This document shows positions 11,662 to 24,900 of a stretch of 64,000 nt of DNA, one piece after another. A program made the translations under genes and the position numbers. The stretch is from Apostichopus japonicus. Taxonomy: Eukaryota > Echinodermata > Holothuroidea > Aspidochirotida > Stichopodidae. A model generated the notes under the pieces. That model searched no databases and had not been told where the DNA came from. It worked only from the letters and a program-made list of their open reading frames with translations. Each line of letters starts with the position of its first letter. Positions within the stretch are counted from its first letter, which is position 1. The stretch lies in the NCBI RefSeq assembly GCF_037975245.1, contig NC_092580.1, positions 576,501-640,500 of the forward strand. Direction: 5' to 3'.

Positions 11662-14600
11662 TTATACGGTCTCTGGGAACTTTAAGTATTAGAAACGAAC
11701 ATAGATTTATATCAACTGCTGTCGTGGCGCGGTTGGTTGCTCTGTACCTCGAGAGCGTGACGATTTTTGAATCGCGGGCTCGAGACCAGGTGGGGGCAGT
11801 TTGCTTTTGCCGGGTTCTCATACGGTCTCTGGGAACTTTAAGTATTAGAAACGAACATAGATTTATATCAACTGCTGTCGTGGCGCGGTTGGTTGCTCTG
11901 TACCTCGAGAGCGTAACGATTTTTGAATCGCGGGCTCGAGACCAGGTGGGGGCAGTTTGCTTTTGCCGCGATCTCATACGGTCTCTGGGAACTTTAAGTA
12001 TTAGAAACGAACATAGATTTATATCAACTGCTGTCGTGGCGCGGTTGGTTGCTCTGTACCTCGAGAGCGTAACGATTTTTGGATCGCGGGCTCGAGACCA
12101 GGTGGGGGCAGTTTGCTCTTGCCGCGATCTTATACGGTCTCTGGGAACTTTAAGTATTAGAAACGAACATAGATTTATATCAACTGCTGTCGTGGCGCGG
12201 TTGGTTGCTCTGTACCTCAAGAGCGTAACGATTTTTGGATCGCGGGCTCGAGACCACGTGGGGGCAGTTTGCTTTTGCCGCGATCTTATACGGTCTCTGG
12301 GAACTTTAAGTTTTAGAAACGAACATAGATTTATATCAACTGCTGTCGTGGCGCGGTTGATTGCTCTGTACCTCGAGAGCGTGACGTATTTTGGATCGCG
12401 GGCTCGAGACCAGGTGGGGGCAGTTTGCTTTTGCCGCGATCTAATACGGTCTCTGGGAAATTTAAGTATTAGAAACGAACATAGATTTATATCAACTGCT
12501 GTCGTGGCGCGGTTGATTGCTCTGTACCTCGAGAGCATGACGTATTTTGGATCGCGGGCTCGAGACCAGGTGGGGGCAGTTTGCTTTTGCCGCGATCTTA
12601 TACGGTCTCTGGGAACTTTAAGTATTAGAAACGAACATAGATTTATATCAACTGCTGTCGTGGCGCGGTTGGTTGCTCTGTACCTCGATAGCGTGACGTA
12701 TTTTAGATCGCGGGCTCGAGACCAGGTGGGGGCAGTTTGCTTTTGCCGCGATCTCATACGGTCTCTGGGAACTTTAAGTATTAGAAACGAACATAGATTT
12801 ATATCAACTGCTGTCGTGGCGCGGTTGGTTGCTCTGTACCTCGAGAGCGTGACGTATTTTGGATCGCGGGCTCGAGACCAGGTGGGGCAGTTTGCTTTTG
12901 CCGCGATCTTATACGGTCTCTGGGAACTTTAAGTATTAGAAACGAACATAGATTTATATCAACTGCTGTCGTGGCGCGGTTGATTGCTCTGTACCTCGAT
13001 AGCGTGACGTATTTTGGATCGCGGGCTCGAGACCAGGTGGGGCAGTTTGCTTTTGCCGCGATCTTATACGGTCTCTGGGAACTTTAAGTATTAGAAACGA
13101 ACATAGATTTATATCAACTGCTGTCGTGGCGCGGTTGATTGCTCTGTACCTCGAGAGCGTGACGTATTTTGGATCGCGGGCTCGAGACCAGGTGGGGGCA
13201 GTTTGCTTTTGCCGCGATCTAATACGGTCTCTGGGAAATTTAAGTATTAGAAACGAACATAGATTTATATCAACTGCTGTCGTGGCGCGGTTGATTGCTC
13301 TGTACCTCGAGAGCATGACGTATTTTGGATCGCGGGCTCGAGACCAGGTGGGGGCAGTTTGCTTTTGCCGCGATCTCATACGGTCTCTGGAGCTTTAAGT
13401 ATTAGAAACGAACATAGATTTATATCAACTGCTGTCGTGGCGCGGTTGGTTGCTCTGTACCTCGAGAGCGTGACGTATTTTGGATTGCGGGCTCGAGACC
13501 AGGTGGGGGCAGTTTGCTTTTGCCGCGATCTTATACGGTCTCTGGAACTTTAAGTATTAGAAACGAACATAGATTTATATCAACTGCTGTCGTGGCGCGG
13601 TTGGTTGCTCTGTACCTCGAGAGCGTGACGTATTTTGGATCGCGGGCTCGAGACCAGGTGGGGGCAGTTTGCTTTTGCCGCGATCTTATACGGTCTCTGG
13701 GAACTTTAAGTATTAGAAACGAACATAGATTTATATCAACTGCTGTCGTGGCGCGGTTGGTTGCTCTGTACCTCGAGAGCGTGACGTATTTTGGATCGCG
13801 GGCTCGAGACCAGGTGGGGGCAGTTTGCTTTTGCCGCGATCTCATACGGTCTCTGGAGCTTTAAGTATTAGAAACGAACATAGATTTATATCAACTGCTG
13901 TCGTGGCGCGGTTGGTTGCTCTGTACCTCGATAGCGTGACGTATTTTAGATCGCGGGCTCGAGACCAGGTGGGGCAGTTTGCTTTTGCCGCGATCTCATA
14001 CGGTCTCTGGGAACTTTAAGTATTAGAAACGAACATAGATTTATATCAACTGCTGTCGTGGCGCGGTTGGTTGCTCTGTACCTCGAGAGCGTGACGTATT
14101 TTGGATCGCGGGCTCGAGACCAGGTGGGGGCAGTTTGCTTTTGCCGCGATCTCATACGGTCTCTGGAGCTTTAAGTATTAGAAACGAACATAGATTTATA
14201 TCAACTGCTGTCGTGGCGCGGTTGGTTGCTCTGTACCTCGAGAGCGTGACGTATTTTGGATTGCGGGCTCGAGACCAGGTGGGGGCAGTTTGCTTTTGCC
14301 GCGATCTTATACGGTCTCTGGAACTTTAAGTATTAGAAACGAACATAGATTTATATCAACTGCTGTCGTGGCGCGGTTGGTTGCTCTGTACCTCGAGAGC
14401 GTGACGTATTTTGGATCGCGGGCTCGAGACCAGGTGGGGGCAGTTTGCTTTTGCCGCGATCTCATACGGTCTCTGGGAACTTTAAGTATTAGAAACGAAC
14501 ATAGATTTATATCAACTGCTGTCGTGGCGCGGTTGGTTGCTCTGTACCTCGAGAGCGTGACGTATTTTGGATCGCGGGCTCGAGACCAGGTGGGGGCAGT

Positions 14601-15393
14601 TTGCTTTTGCCGCGATCTTATACGGTCTCTGGAGCTTTAAGTATTAGAAACGAACATAGATTTATATCAACTGCTGTCGTGGCGCGGTTGGTTGCTCTGT
14701 ACCTCGAGAGCGTGACGTATTTTGGATTGCGGGCTCGAGACCAGGTGGGGGCAGTTTGCTTTTGCCGCGATCTTATACGGTCTCTGGAACTTTAAGTATT
14801 AGAAACGAACATAGATTTATATCAACTGCTGTCGTGGCGCGGTTGGTTGCTCTGTACCTCGAGAGCGTGACGTATTTTGGATCGCGGGCTCGAGACCAGG
14901 TGGGGGCAGTTTGCTTTTGCCGCGATCTCATACGGTCTCTGGAGCTTTAAGTATTAGAAACGAACATAGATTTATATCAACTGCTGTCGTGGCGCGGTTG
15001 GTTGCTCTGTACCTCGAGAGCGTGACGTATTTTGGATTGCGGGCTCGAGACCAGGTGGGGGCAGTTTGCTTTTGCCGCGATCTTATACGGTCTCTGGAAC
15101 TTTAAGTATTAGAAACGAACATAGATTTATATCAACTGCTGTCGTGGCGCGGTTGGTTGCTCTGTACCTCGAGAGCGTGACGTATTTTGGATCGCGGGCT
15201 CGAGACCAGGTGGGGGCAGTTTGCTTTTGCCGCGATCTTATACGGTCTCTGGGAACTTTAAGTATTAGAAACGAACATAGATTTATATCAACTGCTGTCG
15301 TGGCGCGGTTGGTTGCTCTGTACCTCGAGAGCGTGACGTATTTTGGATCGCGGGCTCGAGACCAGGTGGGGGCAGTTTGCTTTTGCCGCGAAC
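11662..15393 (+). repeat. 24-monomer tandem duplication, copy 2 (3,732 bp)
   Basis: This second copy abuts copy 1. The only difference I found is a C at 12,118 (GCTCTTGCC) where copy 1 has T at 8,386 (GCTTTTGCC). Identity ends after the GCCGCGAAC unit near 15,390; the next unit carries private changes (GTGGCGTATTTT, CTCGAGTCC). Such a long, nearly identical tandem copy implies a very recent unequal exchange, or an assembly or real copy-number ambiguity. Confidence 0.9.
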
Positions 15394-16324
15394 TTATACG
15401 GTCTCTGGGAACTTTAAGTATTAGAAACGAACATAGATTTATATCAACTGCTGTCGTGGCGCGGTTGGTTGCTCTGTACCTCGAGAGCGTGGCGTATTTT
15501 GGATCGCGGGCTCGAGTCCAGGTGGGGGCAGTTTGCTTTTGCCGCGATCTCATACGGTCTCTGGGAACTTTAAGTATTAGAAACGAACATAGATTTATAT
15601 CAACTGCTGTCGTGGCGCGATTGGTTGCTCTGTACCTCGAGAGCGTGACGTATTTTGGATTGCGGGCTCGAGACCAGGTGGGGGCAGTTTGCTTTTGCCG
15701 CGATCTCATACGGTCTCTGGGAACTTTAAGTATTAGAAACGAACATAGATTTATATCAACTGCTATCGTGGCGCGGTTGGTTGCTATGTACCTCGAGAGC
15801 GTGACGTATTTTGGATCGCGGGCTCGAGACCAGGTGGGGGCAGTTTGCTTTTGCCGCGATCTTATACGGTCTCTGGGAACTTTAAGTATTAGAAACGAAC
15901 ATAGATTTATATCAACTGCTGTCGTGGCGCGGTTGGTTGCTCTGTACCTCGAGAGCGTGACGTATTTTGGATCGCGGGCTCGAGACCAGGTGGGGGCAGT
16001 TTGCTTTTGCCGCGATCTTATACGGTCTCTGGGAACTTTAAGTATTAGAAACGAACATAGATTTATATCAACTGCTGTCGTGGCGCGGTTGGTTGCTCTG
16101 TACCTCGAGAGCGTGACGTATTTTGGATCGCGGGCTCGAGACCAGGTGGGGGCAGTTTGCTTTTGCCGCCATCTAATACGGTCTCTGGGAACTTTAAGTA
16201 TTAGAAACGAACATAGATTTATATCAACTGCTGTCGTGGCGCGGTTGGTTGCTCTGTACCTCGAGAGCGTGACGTATTTTGGATTGCGGGCTCGAGACCA
16301 GGTGGGGGCAGTTTGCTTTTGCCG

Positions 16325-19300
16325 CCATCTAATACGGTCTCTGGGAACTTTAAGTATTAGAAACGAACATATATTTATATTAACTGCTGTCGTGGCGCGG
16401 TTGGTTGTGCTCTGTACCTCGAGAGCGTGACGTATTTTGGATCGCGGGCTCGAGACCAGGTGGGGGCAGTTTGCTTTTGCCGCGATCTCATACGGTCTCT
16501 GGAACTTTAAGTATTAGAAACGAACATAGATTTATATCAAATGCTGTCGTGGCGCGGTTGTTTGTGCTCTGTACCTCGAGAGCGTGACGTATTTTGGATC
16601 GCGGGCTCGAGACCAGGTGGGGGCAGTTTGCTTTTGCCGCGATCTCATACGTTCTCTGGAACTTTAAGTATTAGAAACGAACATAGACTTATATCAACTG
16701 CTGTCGTGGCGCGGTTGGTTGCTCTGTACCTCGAGAGCGTGACGTATTTTGGATCGCGGGCTCGAGACCAGGTGGGGGCAGTTTGCTTTTGCCGCGATCT
16801 TATACGGTCTCTGGGAACTTTAAGTATTAGAAACGAACATAGATTTATATCAACTGCTGTCGTGGCGCGGTTGGTTGCTCTGTACCTCGAGAGCGTGACG
16901 TATTTTGGATCGCGGGCTCGAGACCAGGTGGGGGCAGTTTGCTTTTGCCGCGATCTTATACGGTCTCTGGGAACTTTAAGTATTAGAAACGAACATAGAT
17001 TTATATCAACTGCTGTCGTGGCGCGGTTGGTTGCTCTGTACCTCGAGAGCGTGACGTATTTTGGATCGCGGGCTCGAGACCAGGTGGGGGCAGTTTGCTT
17101 TTGCCGCGATCTCATACGGTCTCTGGGAACTTTAAGTATTAGAAACGAACATAGATTTATATCAACTGCTGTCGTGGCGCGGTTGGTTCCTATGTACCTC
17201 GAGAGCGTGACGTATTTTGGATCGCGGGCTCGAGACCAGGTGGGGGCAGTTTGCTTTTGCCGCGATCTTATACGGTCTCTGGGAACTTTAAGTATTAGAA
17301 ACGAACATAGATTTATATCAACTGCTGTCGTGGCGCGGTTGGTTGCTCTGTACCTCGAGAGCGTGACGTATTTTGGATCGCGGGCTCGAGACCAGGTGGG
17401 GGCAGTTTGCTTTTGCCGCGATCTTATACGGTCTCTGGGAACTTTAAGTATTAGAAACGAACATAGATTTATATCAACTGCTGTCGTGGCGCGGTTGGTT
17501 GCTCTGTACCTCGAGAGCGTGACGTATTTTGGATCGCGGGCTCGAGACCAGGTGGGGGCAGTTTGCTTTTGCCGCGATCTTATACGGTCTCTGGGAACTT
17601 TAAGTATTAGAAACGAACATAGATTTATATCAACTGCTGTCGTGGCGCGGTTGGTTGCTCTGTACCTCGAGAGCGTGACGTATTTTGGATCGCGGGCTCG
17701 AGACCAGGTGGGGGCAGTTTGCTTTTGCCGCGATCTTATACGGTCTCTGGGAACTTTAAGTATTAGAAACGAACATAGATTTATATCAACTGCTGTCGTG
17801 GCGCGGTTGGTTGCTCTGTACCTCGAGAGCGTGACGTATTTTGGATCGCGGGCTCGAGACCAGGTGGGGGCAGTTTGCTTTTGCCGCCATCTAATACGGT
17901 CTCTGGGAACTTTAAGTATTAGAAACGAACATAGATTTATATCAACTGCTGTCGTGGCGCGGTTGGTTGCTCTGTACCTCGAGAGCGTGACGTATTTTGG
18001 ATTGCGGGCTCGAGACCAGGTGGGGGCAGTTTGCTTTTGCCGCCATCTAATACGGTCTCTGGGAACTTTAAGTATTAGAAACGAACATATATTTATATTA
18101 ACTGCTGTCGTGGCGCGGTTGGTTGTGCTCTGTACCTCGAGAGCGTGACGTATTTTGGATCGCGGGCTCGAGACCAGGTGGGGGCAGTTTGCTTTTGCCG
18201 CGATCTCATACGGTCTCTGGAACTTTAAGTATTAGAAACGAACATAGATTTATATCAAATGCTGTCGTGGCGCGGTTGTTTGTGCTCTGTACCTCGAGAG
18301 CGTGACGTATTTTGGATCGCGGGCTCGAGACCAGGTGGGGGCAGTTTGCTTTTGCCGCGATCTCATACGGTCTCTGGAACTTTAAGTATTAGAAACGAAC
18401 ATAGACTTATATCAACTGCTGTCGTGGCGCGGTTGGTTGCTCTGTACCTCGAGAGCGTGACGTATTTTGGATCGCGGGCTCGAGACCAGGTGGGGGCAGT
18501 TTGCTTTTGCCGCGATCTTATACGGTCTCTGGGAACTTTAAGTATTAGAAACGAACATAGATTTATATCAACTGCTGTCGTGGCGCGGTTGGTTGCTCTG
18601 TACCTCGAGAGCGTGACGTATTTTGGATCGCGGGCTCGAGACCAGGTGGGGGCAGTTTGCTTTTGCCGCGATCTTATACGGTCTCTGGGAACTTTAAGTA
18701 TTAGAAACGAACATAGATTTATATCAACTGCTGTCGTGGCGCGGTTGGTTGCTCTGTACCTCGAGAGCGTGACGTATTTTGGATCGCGGGCTCGAGACCA
18801 GGTGGGGGCAGTTTGCTTTTGCCGGGTTCTTATACGGTCTCTGGGAACTTTAAGTATTAGAAACGAACATAGATTTATATCAACTGCTGTCGTGGCGCGG
18901 TTGGTTGCTCTGTACCTCGAGAGGGTGACGTATTTTGGATCGCGGGCTCGAGACCAGGTGGGGGCAGTTTGCTTTTGCCGCGATCTCATACGGTCTCTGG
19001 GAACTTTAAGTATTAGAAACGAACATAGATTTATATCAACTGCTGTCGTGGCGCGGTTGGTTGCTCTGTACCTCGAGAGCGTGACGTATTTTGGATCGCG
19101 GGCTCGAGACCACGTGGGGGCAGTTTGCTTTTGCCGCGATCTTATACGGTCTCTGGAACTTTAAGTATTAGAAACGAACATAGATTTATATCAACTGCTG
19201 TCGTGGCGCGGTTGGTTGCTCTGTACCTCGAGAGCGTGACGTATTTTGGATCGCGGGCTCGAGACCAGGTGGGGGCAGTTTGCTTTTGCCGCGATCTTAT

Positions 19301-19475
19301 ACGGTCTCTGGGAACTTTAAGTATTAGAAACGAACATAGATTTATATCAACTGCTGTCGTGGCGCGGTTGGTTGCTCTGTACCTCGATAGCGTGACGTAT
19401 TTTGGATCGCGGGCTCGAGACCAGGTGGGGGCAGTTTGCTTTTGCCGGGATCTTATACGGTCTCTGGAACTTTAA
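16325..19475 (+). repeat. Related higher-order blocks, 1,718-bp offset
   Basis: The CATATATTTATATTAACTG, TTGGTTGTGCTCTG and ATCAAATGCTGTCG marker trio occurs at 16,369-16,545 and again 1,718 bp later at 18,087-18,263. The intervening unit order matches only after allowing gain or loss of whole monomers: the unique TTGCTATGTACC and TTCCTATGTACC units at about 15,783 and 17,188 are nine rather than eleven units apart. From 18,259 onward the order of variants parallels 3,464-5,000 and then 7,447-9,200. Boundaries are approximate. Confidence 0.7.
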
Positions 19476-19939
19476 GTATTAGAAACGAACATAGATTTAT
19501 ATCAACTGCTGTCGTGGCGCGGTTGGTTGCTCTGTACCTCGATAGCGTGACGTATTTTGGATCGCGGGCTCGAGACCAGGTGGGGGCAGTTTGCTTTTGC
19601 CGGGTTCTTATACGGTCTCTGGGAACTTTAAGTATTAGAAACGAACATAGATTTATATCAACTGCTGTCGTGGCGCGGTTGGTTGCTCTGTACCTCGAGA
19701 GCGTAACGATTTTTGAATCGCGGGCTCGAGACCAGGTGGGGGCAGTTTGCTTTTGCCGCGATCTCATACGGTCTCTGGGAACTTTAAGTATTAGAAACGA
19801 ACATAGATTTATATCAACTGCTGTCGTGGCGCGGTTGGTTGCTCTGTACCTCGAGAGCGTAACGATTTTTGGATCGCGGGCTCGAGACCAGGTGGGGGCA
19901 GTTTGCTTTTGCCGCGATCTTATACGGTCTCTGGGAACT

Positions 19940-21807
19940 TTAAGTATTAGAAACGAACATAGATTTATATCAACTGCTGTCGTGGCGCGGTTGGTTGCTC
20001 TGTACCTCAAGAGCGTAACGATTTTTGGATCGCGGGCTCGAGACCACGTGGGGGCAGTTTGCTTTTGCCGCGATCTTATACGGTCTCTGGGAACTTTAAG
20101 TTTTAGAAACGAACATAGATTTATATCAACTGCTGTCGTGGCGCGGTTGATTGCTCTGTACCTCGAGAGCGTGACGTATTTTGGATCGCGGGCTCGAGAC
20201 CAGGTGGGGGCAGTTTGCTTTTGCCGCGATCTAATACGGTCTCTGGGAAATTTAAGTATTAGAAACGAACATAGATTTATATCAACTGCTGTCGTGGCGC
20301 GGTTGATTGCTCTGTACCTCGAGAGCATGACGTATTTTGGATCGCGGGCTCGAGACCAGGTGGGGGCAGTTTGCTTTTGCCGCGATCTTATACGGTCTCT
20401 GGGAACTTTAAGTATTAGAAACGAACATAGATTTATATCAACTGCTGTCGTGGCGCGGTTGGTTGCTCTGTACCTCGATAGCGTGACGTATTTTAGATCG
20501 CGGGCTCGAGACCAGGTGGGGGCAGTTTGCTTTTGCCGCGATCTCATACGGTCTCTGGGAACTTTAAGTATTAGAAACGAACATAGATTTAAATCAACTG
20601 CTGTCGTGGCGCGGTTGGTTGCTCTGTACCTCGAGAGCGTGACGTATTTTGGATCGCGGGCTCGAGACCAGGTGGGGCAGTTTGCTTTTGCCGCGATCTT
20701 ATACGGTCTCTGGGAACTTTAAGTATTAGAAACGAACATAGATTTATATCAACTGCTGTCGTGGCGCGGTTGGTTGCTCTGTACCTCGAGAGCGTGACGT
20801 ATTTTGGATCGCGGGCTCGAGACCAGGTGGGGGCAGTTTGCTTTTGCGGCGATCTCATACGGTCTCTGGAGCTTTAAGTATTAGAAACGAACATAGATTT
20901 ATATCAACTGCTGTCGTGGCGCGGTTGGTTGCTCTGTACCTCAAGAGCGTAACGATTTTTGGATCGCGGGCTCGAGACCACGTGGGGGCAGTTTGCTTTT
21001 GCCGCGATCTCATACGGTCTCTGGGAACTTTAAGTTTTAGAAACGAACATAGATTTATATCAACTGCTGTCGTGGCGCGGTTGATTGCTCTGTACCTCGA
21101 GAGCGTGACGTATTTTGGATCGCGGGCTCGAGACCAGGTGGGGGCAGTTTGCTTTTGCCGCGATCTAATACGGTCTCTGGGAAATTTAAGTATTAGAAAC
21201 GAACATAGATTTATATCAACTGCTGTCGTGGCGCGGTTGATTGCTCTGTACCTCGAGAGCATGACGTATTTTGGATCGCGGGCTCGAGACCAGGTGGGGG
21301 CAGTTTGCTTTTGCCGCGATCTTATACGGTCTCTGGGAACTTTAAGTATTAGAAACGAACATAGATTTATATCAACTGCTGTCGTGGCGCGGTTGGTTGC
21401 TCTGTACCTCGATAGCGTGACGTATTTTAGATCGCGGGCTCGAGACCAGGTGGGGGCAGTTTGCTTTTGCCGCGATCTCATACGGTCTCTGGGAACTTTA
21501 AGTATTAGAAACGAACATAGATTTAAATCAACTGCTGTCGTGGCGCGGTTGGTTGCTCTGTACCTCGAGAGCGTGACGTATTTTGGATCGCGGGCTCGAG
21601 ACCAGGTGGGGCAGTTTGCTTTTGCCGCGATCTTATACGGTCTCTGGGAACTTTAAGTATTAGAAACGAACATAGATTTATATCAACTGCTGTCGTGGCG
21701 CGGTTGGTTGCTCTGTACCTCGAGAGCGTGACGTATTTTGGATCGCGGGCTCGAGACCAGGTGGGGGCAGTTTGCTTTTGCGGCGATCTCATACGGTCTC
21801 TGGAGCT
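19940..21807 (+). repeat. 6-monomer tandem duplication, 2 x 934 bp
   Basis: Copy 1 is about 19,940-20,873 and copy 2 about 20,874-21,807. The ACCTCAAGAGCGTAACG unit (20,007 and 20,941), the ATTTAAATCAACTG variant (20,587 and 21,521) and the GCGGCGATC variant (about 20,845 and 21,779) all repeat at exactly 934 bp. The period equals six monomers, two of which are one base short. One difference seen is CTTATACGG versus CTCATACGG in the first unit. The same six-unit theme also occurs inside both 3,732-bp copies. Confidence 0.85.
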
Positions 21808-21999
21808 TTAAGTATTAGAAACGAACATAGATTTATATCAACTGCTGTCGTGGCGCGGTTGGTTGCTCTGTACCTCGAGAGCGTGACGATTTTTGGATCG
21901 CGGGCTCGAGACCAGGTGGGGGCAGTTTGCTTTTGCCGCGATCTCATACGGTCTCTGGGAACTTTAAGTATTAGAAACGAACATAGATTTATATCAACT

Positions 22000-24900
22000 G
22001 CTGTCGTGGCGCGGTTGGTTGCTCTGTACCTCGAGAGCGTGACGATTTTTGGATCGCGGGCTCGAGACCAGGTGGGGGCAGTTTGTTTTTGCCGCCAGCT
22101 CATACGGTCTCTGGAACTTTAAGTATTAGAAACGAACATAGATTTATATCAACTGCTGTCGTGGCGCGGTTGGTTGCTCTGTAAATCGAGAGCGTGACGT
22201 ATTTTGGATCGCGGGCTCGAGACCAGGTGGGGGCAGTTAGCTTTTTCCGCGAACTGGTACGGTCTCTGGAACTTTAAGTATTAGAAACGAACATAGATTT
22301 ATATCAACTGCTGTCGTGGCGCGGTTGGTTGCTCTGTACCTCGAGAGCGTGACGTATTTTGGATCGCGGGCTCGAGACCAGGTGGGGCAGTTTGCTTTTG
22401 CCGCGATCTCATACGGTCTCTGGAACTTTAAGTATTAGAAACGAACATAGATTTATATCAACTGCTGTCGTGGCGCGGTTGGTTGCTCTGTACCTCGACA
22501 GCGTGACGTATTTTGGATCGCGGGCTCGAGACCAGGTGGGGGCAGTTTGCTTTTGCCGCGATCTTATACGGTCTCTGGGAACTTTAAGTATTAGAAACGA
22601 ACATAGATTTATATCAACTGCTGTCGTGGCGCGGTTGGTTGCTCTGTACCTCGAGAGCGTGACGTATTTTGGATCGCGGGCTCGAGACCAGGTGGGGGCA
22701 GTTTGTTTTTTCCGCGATCTGGTAAGGTCTCTGAAACTTTAAGTATTAGAAACGAACATAGATTTATATCAACTGCTGTCGTGGCGCGGTTGGTTGCTCT
22801 GTACCTCGAGAGCGTGACGTATTTTGGATCGCGGGCTCGAGACCAGGTGGGGCAGTTTGCTTTTGCCGCGATCTCTTACGGTCTCTGGAACTTTAAGTAT
22901 TAGAAACGAACATAGATTTATATCAACTGCTGTCGTGGCGCGGTTGGTTGCTCTGTACCTCGAGAGCGTGACGTATTTTGGATCGCGGGCTCGAGACCAG
23001 GTGGGGGCAGTTTACTTTTGCCGCGATCTTATACGGTCTCTGGGAACTTTAAGTATTAGAAACGAACATAGATTTATATCAACTGCTGTCGTGGCGCGGT
23101 TGGTTGCTCTGTACCTCGAGAGCGTGACGTATTTTGGATCGCGGGCTCGAGACCAGGTGGGGGCAGTTTGTTTTTGCCGCCATCTTATACGGTCTCTGGA
23201 ACTTTAAGTATTAGAAACGAACATAGATTTATATCAACTGCTGTCGTGGCGCGGTTGGTTGCTCTGTACCTCGAGAGCGTGACGTATTTTGGATCGCGGG
23301 CTCGAGACCAGGTGGGGGCAGTTTGCTTTTGCCGCGATCTTATACGGTCTCTGGAACTTTAAGTATTAGAAACGAACATAGATTTATATCAACTGCTGTC
23401 GTGGCGCGGTTGGTTGCTCTGTACCTCGAGAGCGTGACGTATTTTGGATCGCGGGCTCGAGACCAGGTGGGGGCAGTTTGCTTTTGCCGCGATCTTATAC
23501 GGTCTCTGGGAACTTTAAGTATTAGAAACGAACATAGATTTATATCAACTGCTGTCGTGGCGCGGTTGATTGCTCTGTACCTCGAGAGCGTGACGTATTT
23601 TGGATCGCGGGCTCGAGACCAGGTGGGGGCAGTTTGCTTTTGCCGCGATCTCATACGGTCTCTGGAACTTTAAGTATTAGAAACGAACATAGATTTATAT
23701 CAACTGCTGTCGTGGCGCGGTTGGTTGCTCTGTACCTCGAGAGCGTGACGTATTTTGGATCGCGGGCTCGAGACCAGGTGGGGCAGTTTGCTTTTGCCGC
23801 GATCTTATACGGCCCCTGGAATTTTAAGTATTAGAAACGAACATATATTTATATCAACTGCTGTCGTGGCGCGGTTGGTTGCTCTGTACCTCGAGAGCGT
23901 GACGATTTTTGGATCGCGGGCTCGAGACCACGTGGGGCAGTTTGCTTTTGCCGCGATCTCATACGGTCTCTGGGAACTTTAAGTATTAGAAACGAACATA
24001 GATTTGTATCAACTGCTGTCGTGGCGCGGTTGCTTGCTCTGTACCTCGAGAGTGTGACGATTTTTGGATCGCGGGCTCGAGACCAGGTGGGGGCAGTTTG
24101 CTTTTGCCGCGATCTCATACGGTCTCTGGAACTTTAAGTATTAGAAACGAACATAGATTTATATCAACTGCTGTCGTGGCGCGGTTGGTTGCTCTGTACC
24201 TCGAGAGCGTGACGTATTTTGGATCGCGGGCTCGAGACCAGGTGGGGGCAGTTAGCTTTTTCCGCGATCTTATACGGTCTCTGGAACTTTAAGTATTAGA
24301 AACGAACATAGATTTATATCAACTGCTGTCGTGGCGCGGTTGGTTGCTCTGTACCTCGAGAGCGTGACGTATTTTGGATCGCGGGCTCGAGACCAGGTGG
24401 GGGCAGTTTGCTTTTGCCGCGATCTTATACGGTCTCTGGGAACTTTAAGTATTAGAAACGAACATAGATTTATATCAACTGCTGTCGTGGCGCGGTTGAT
24501 TGCTCTGTACCTCGAGAGCGTGACGTATTTTGGATTGCGGGCTCGAGACCAGGTGGGGGCAGTTTGCTTTTGCCGCGATCTCATACGGTCTCTGGAACTT
24601 TAAGTATTAGAAACGAACATAGATTTATATCAACTGCTGTCGTGGCGCGGTTGGTTGCTCTGTACCTCGAGAGCATGACGTATTTTGGATCGCGGGCTCG
24701 AGACCAGGTGGGGGCAGTTTGTTTTTGCCGCCATCTCATACGGTCTCTGGAACTTTAAGTATTAGAAACGAACATAGATTTATATCAACTGCTGTCGTGG
24801 CGCGGTTGGTTGCTCTGTACCTCGAGAGCGTGACGTATTTTGGATCGCGGGCTCGAGACCAGGTGGGGGCAGTTAGCTTTTTCCGCGAACTGGTACGGTC

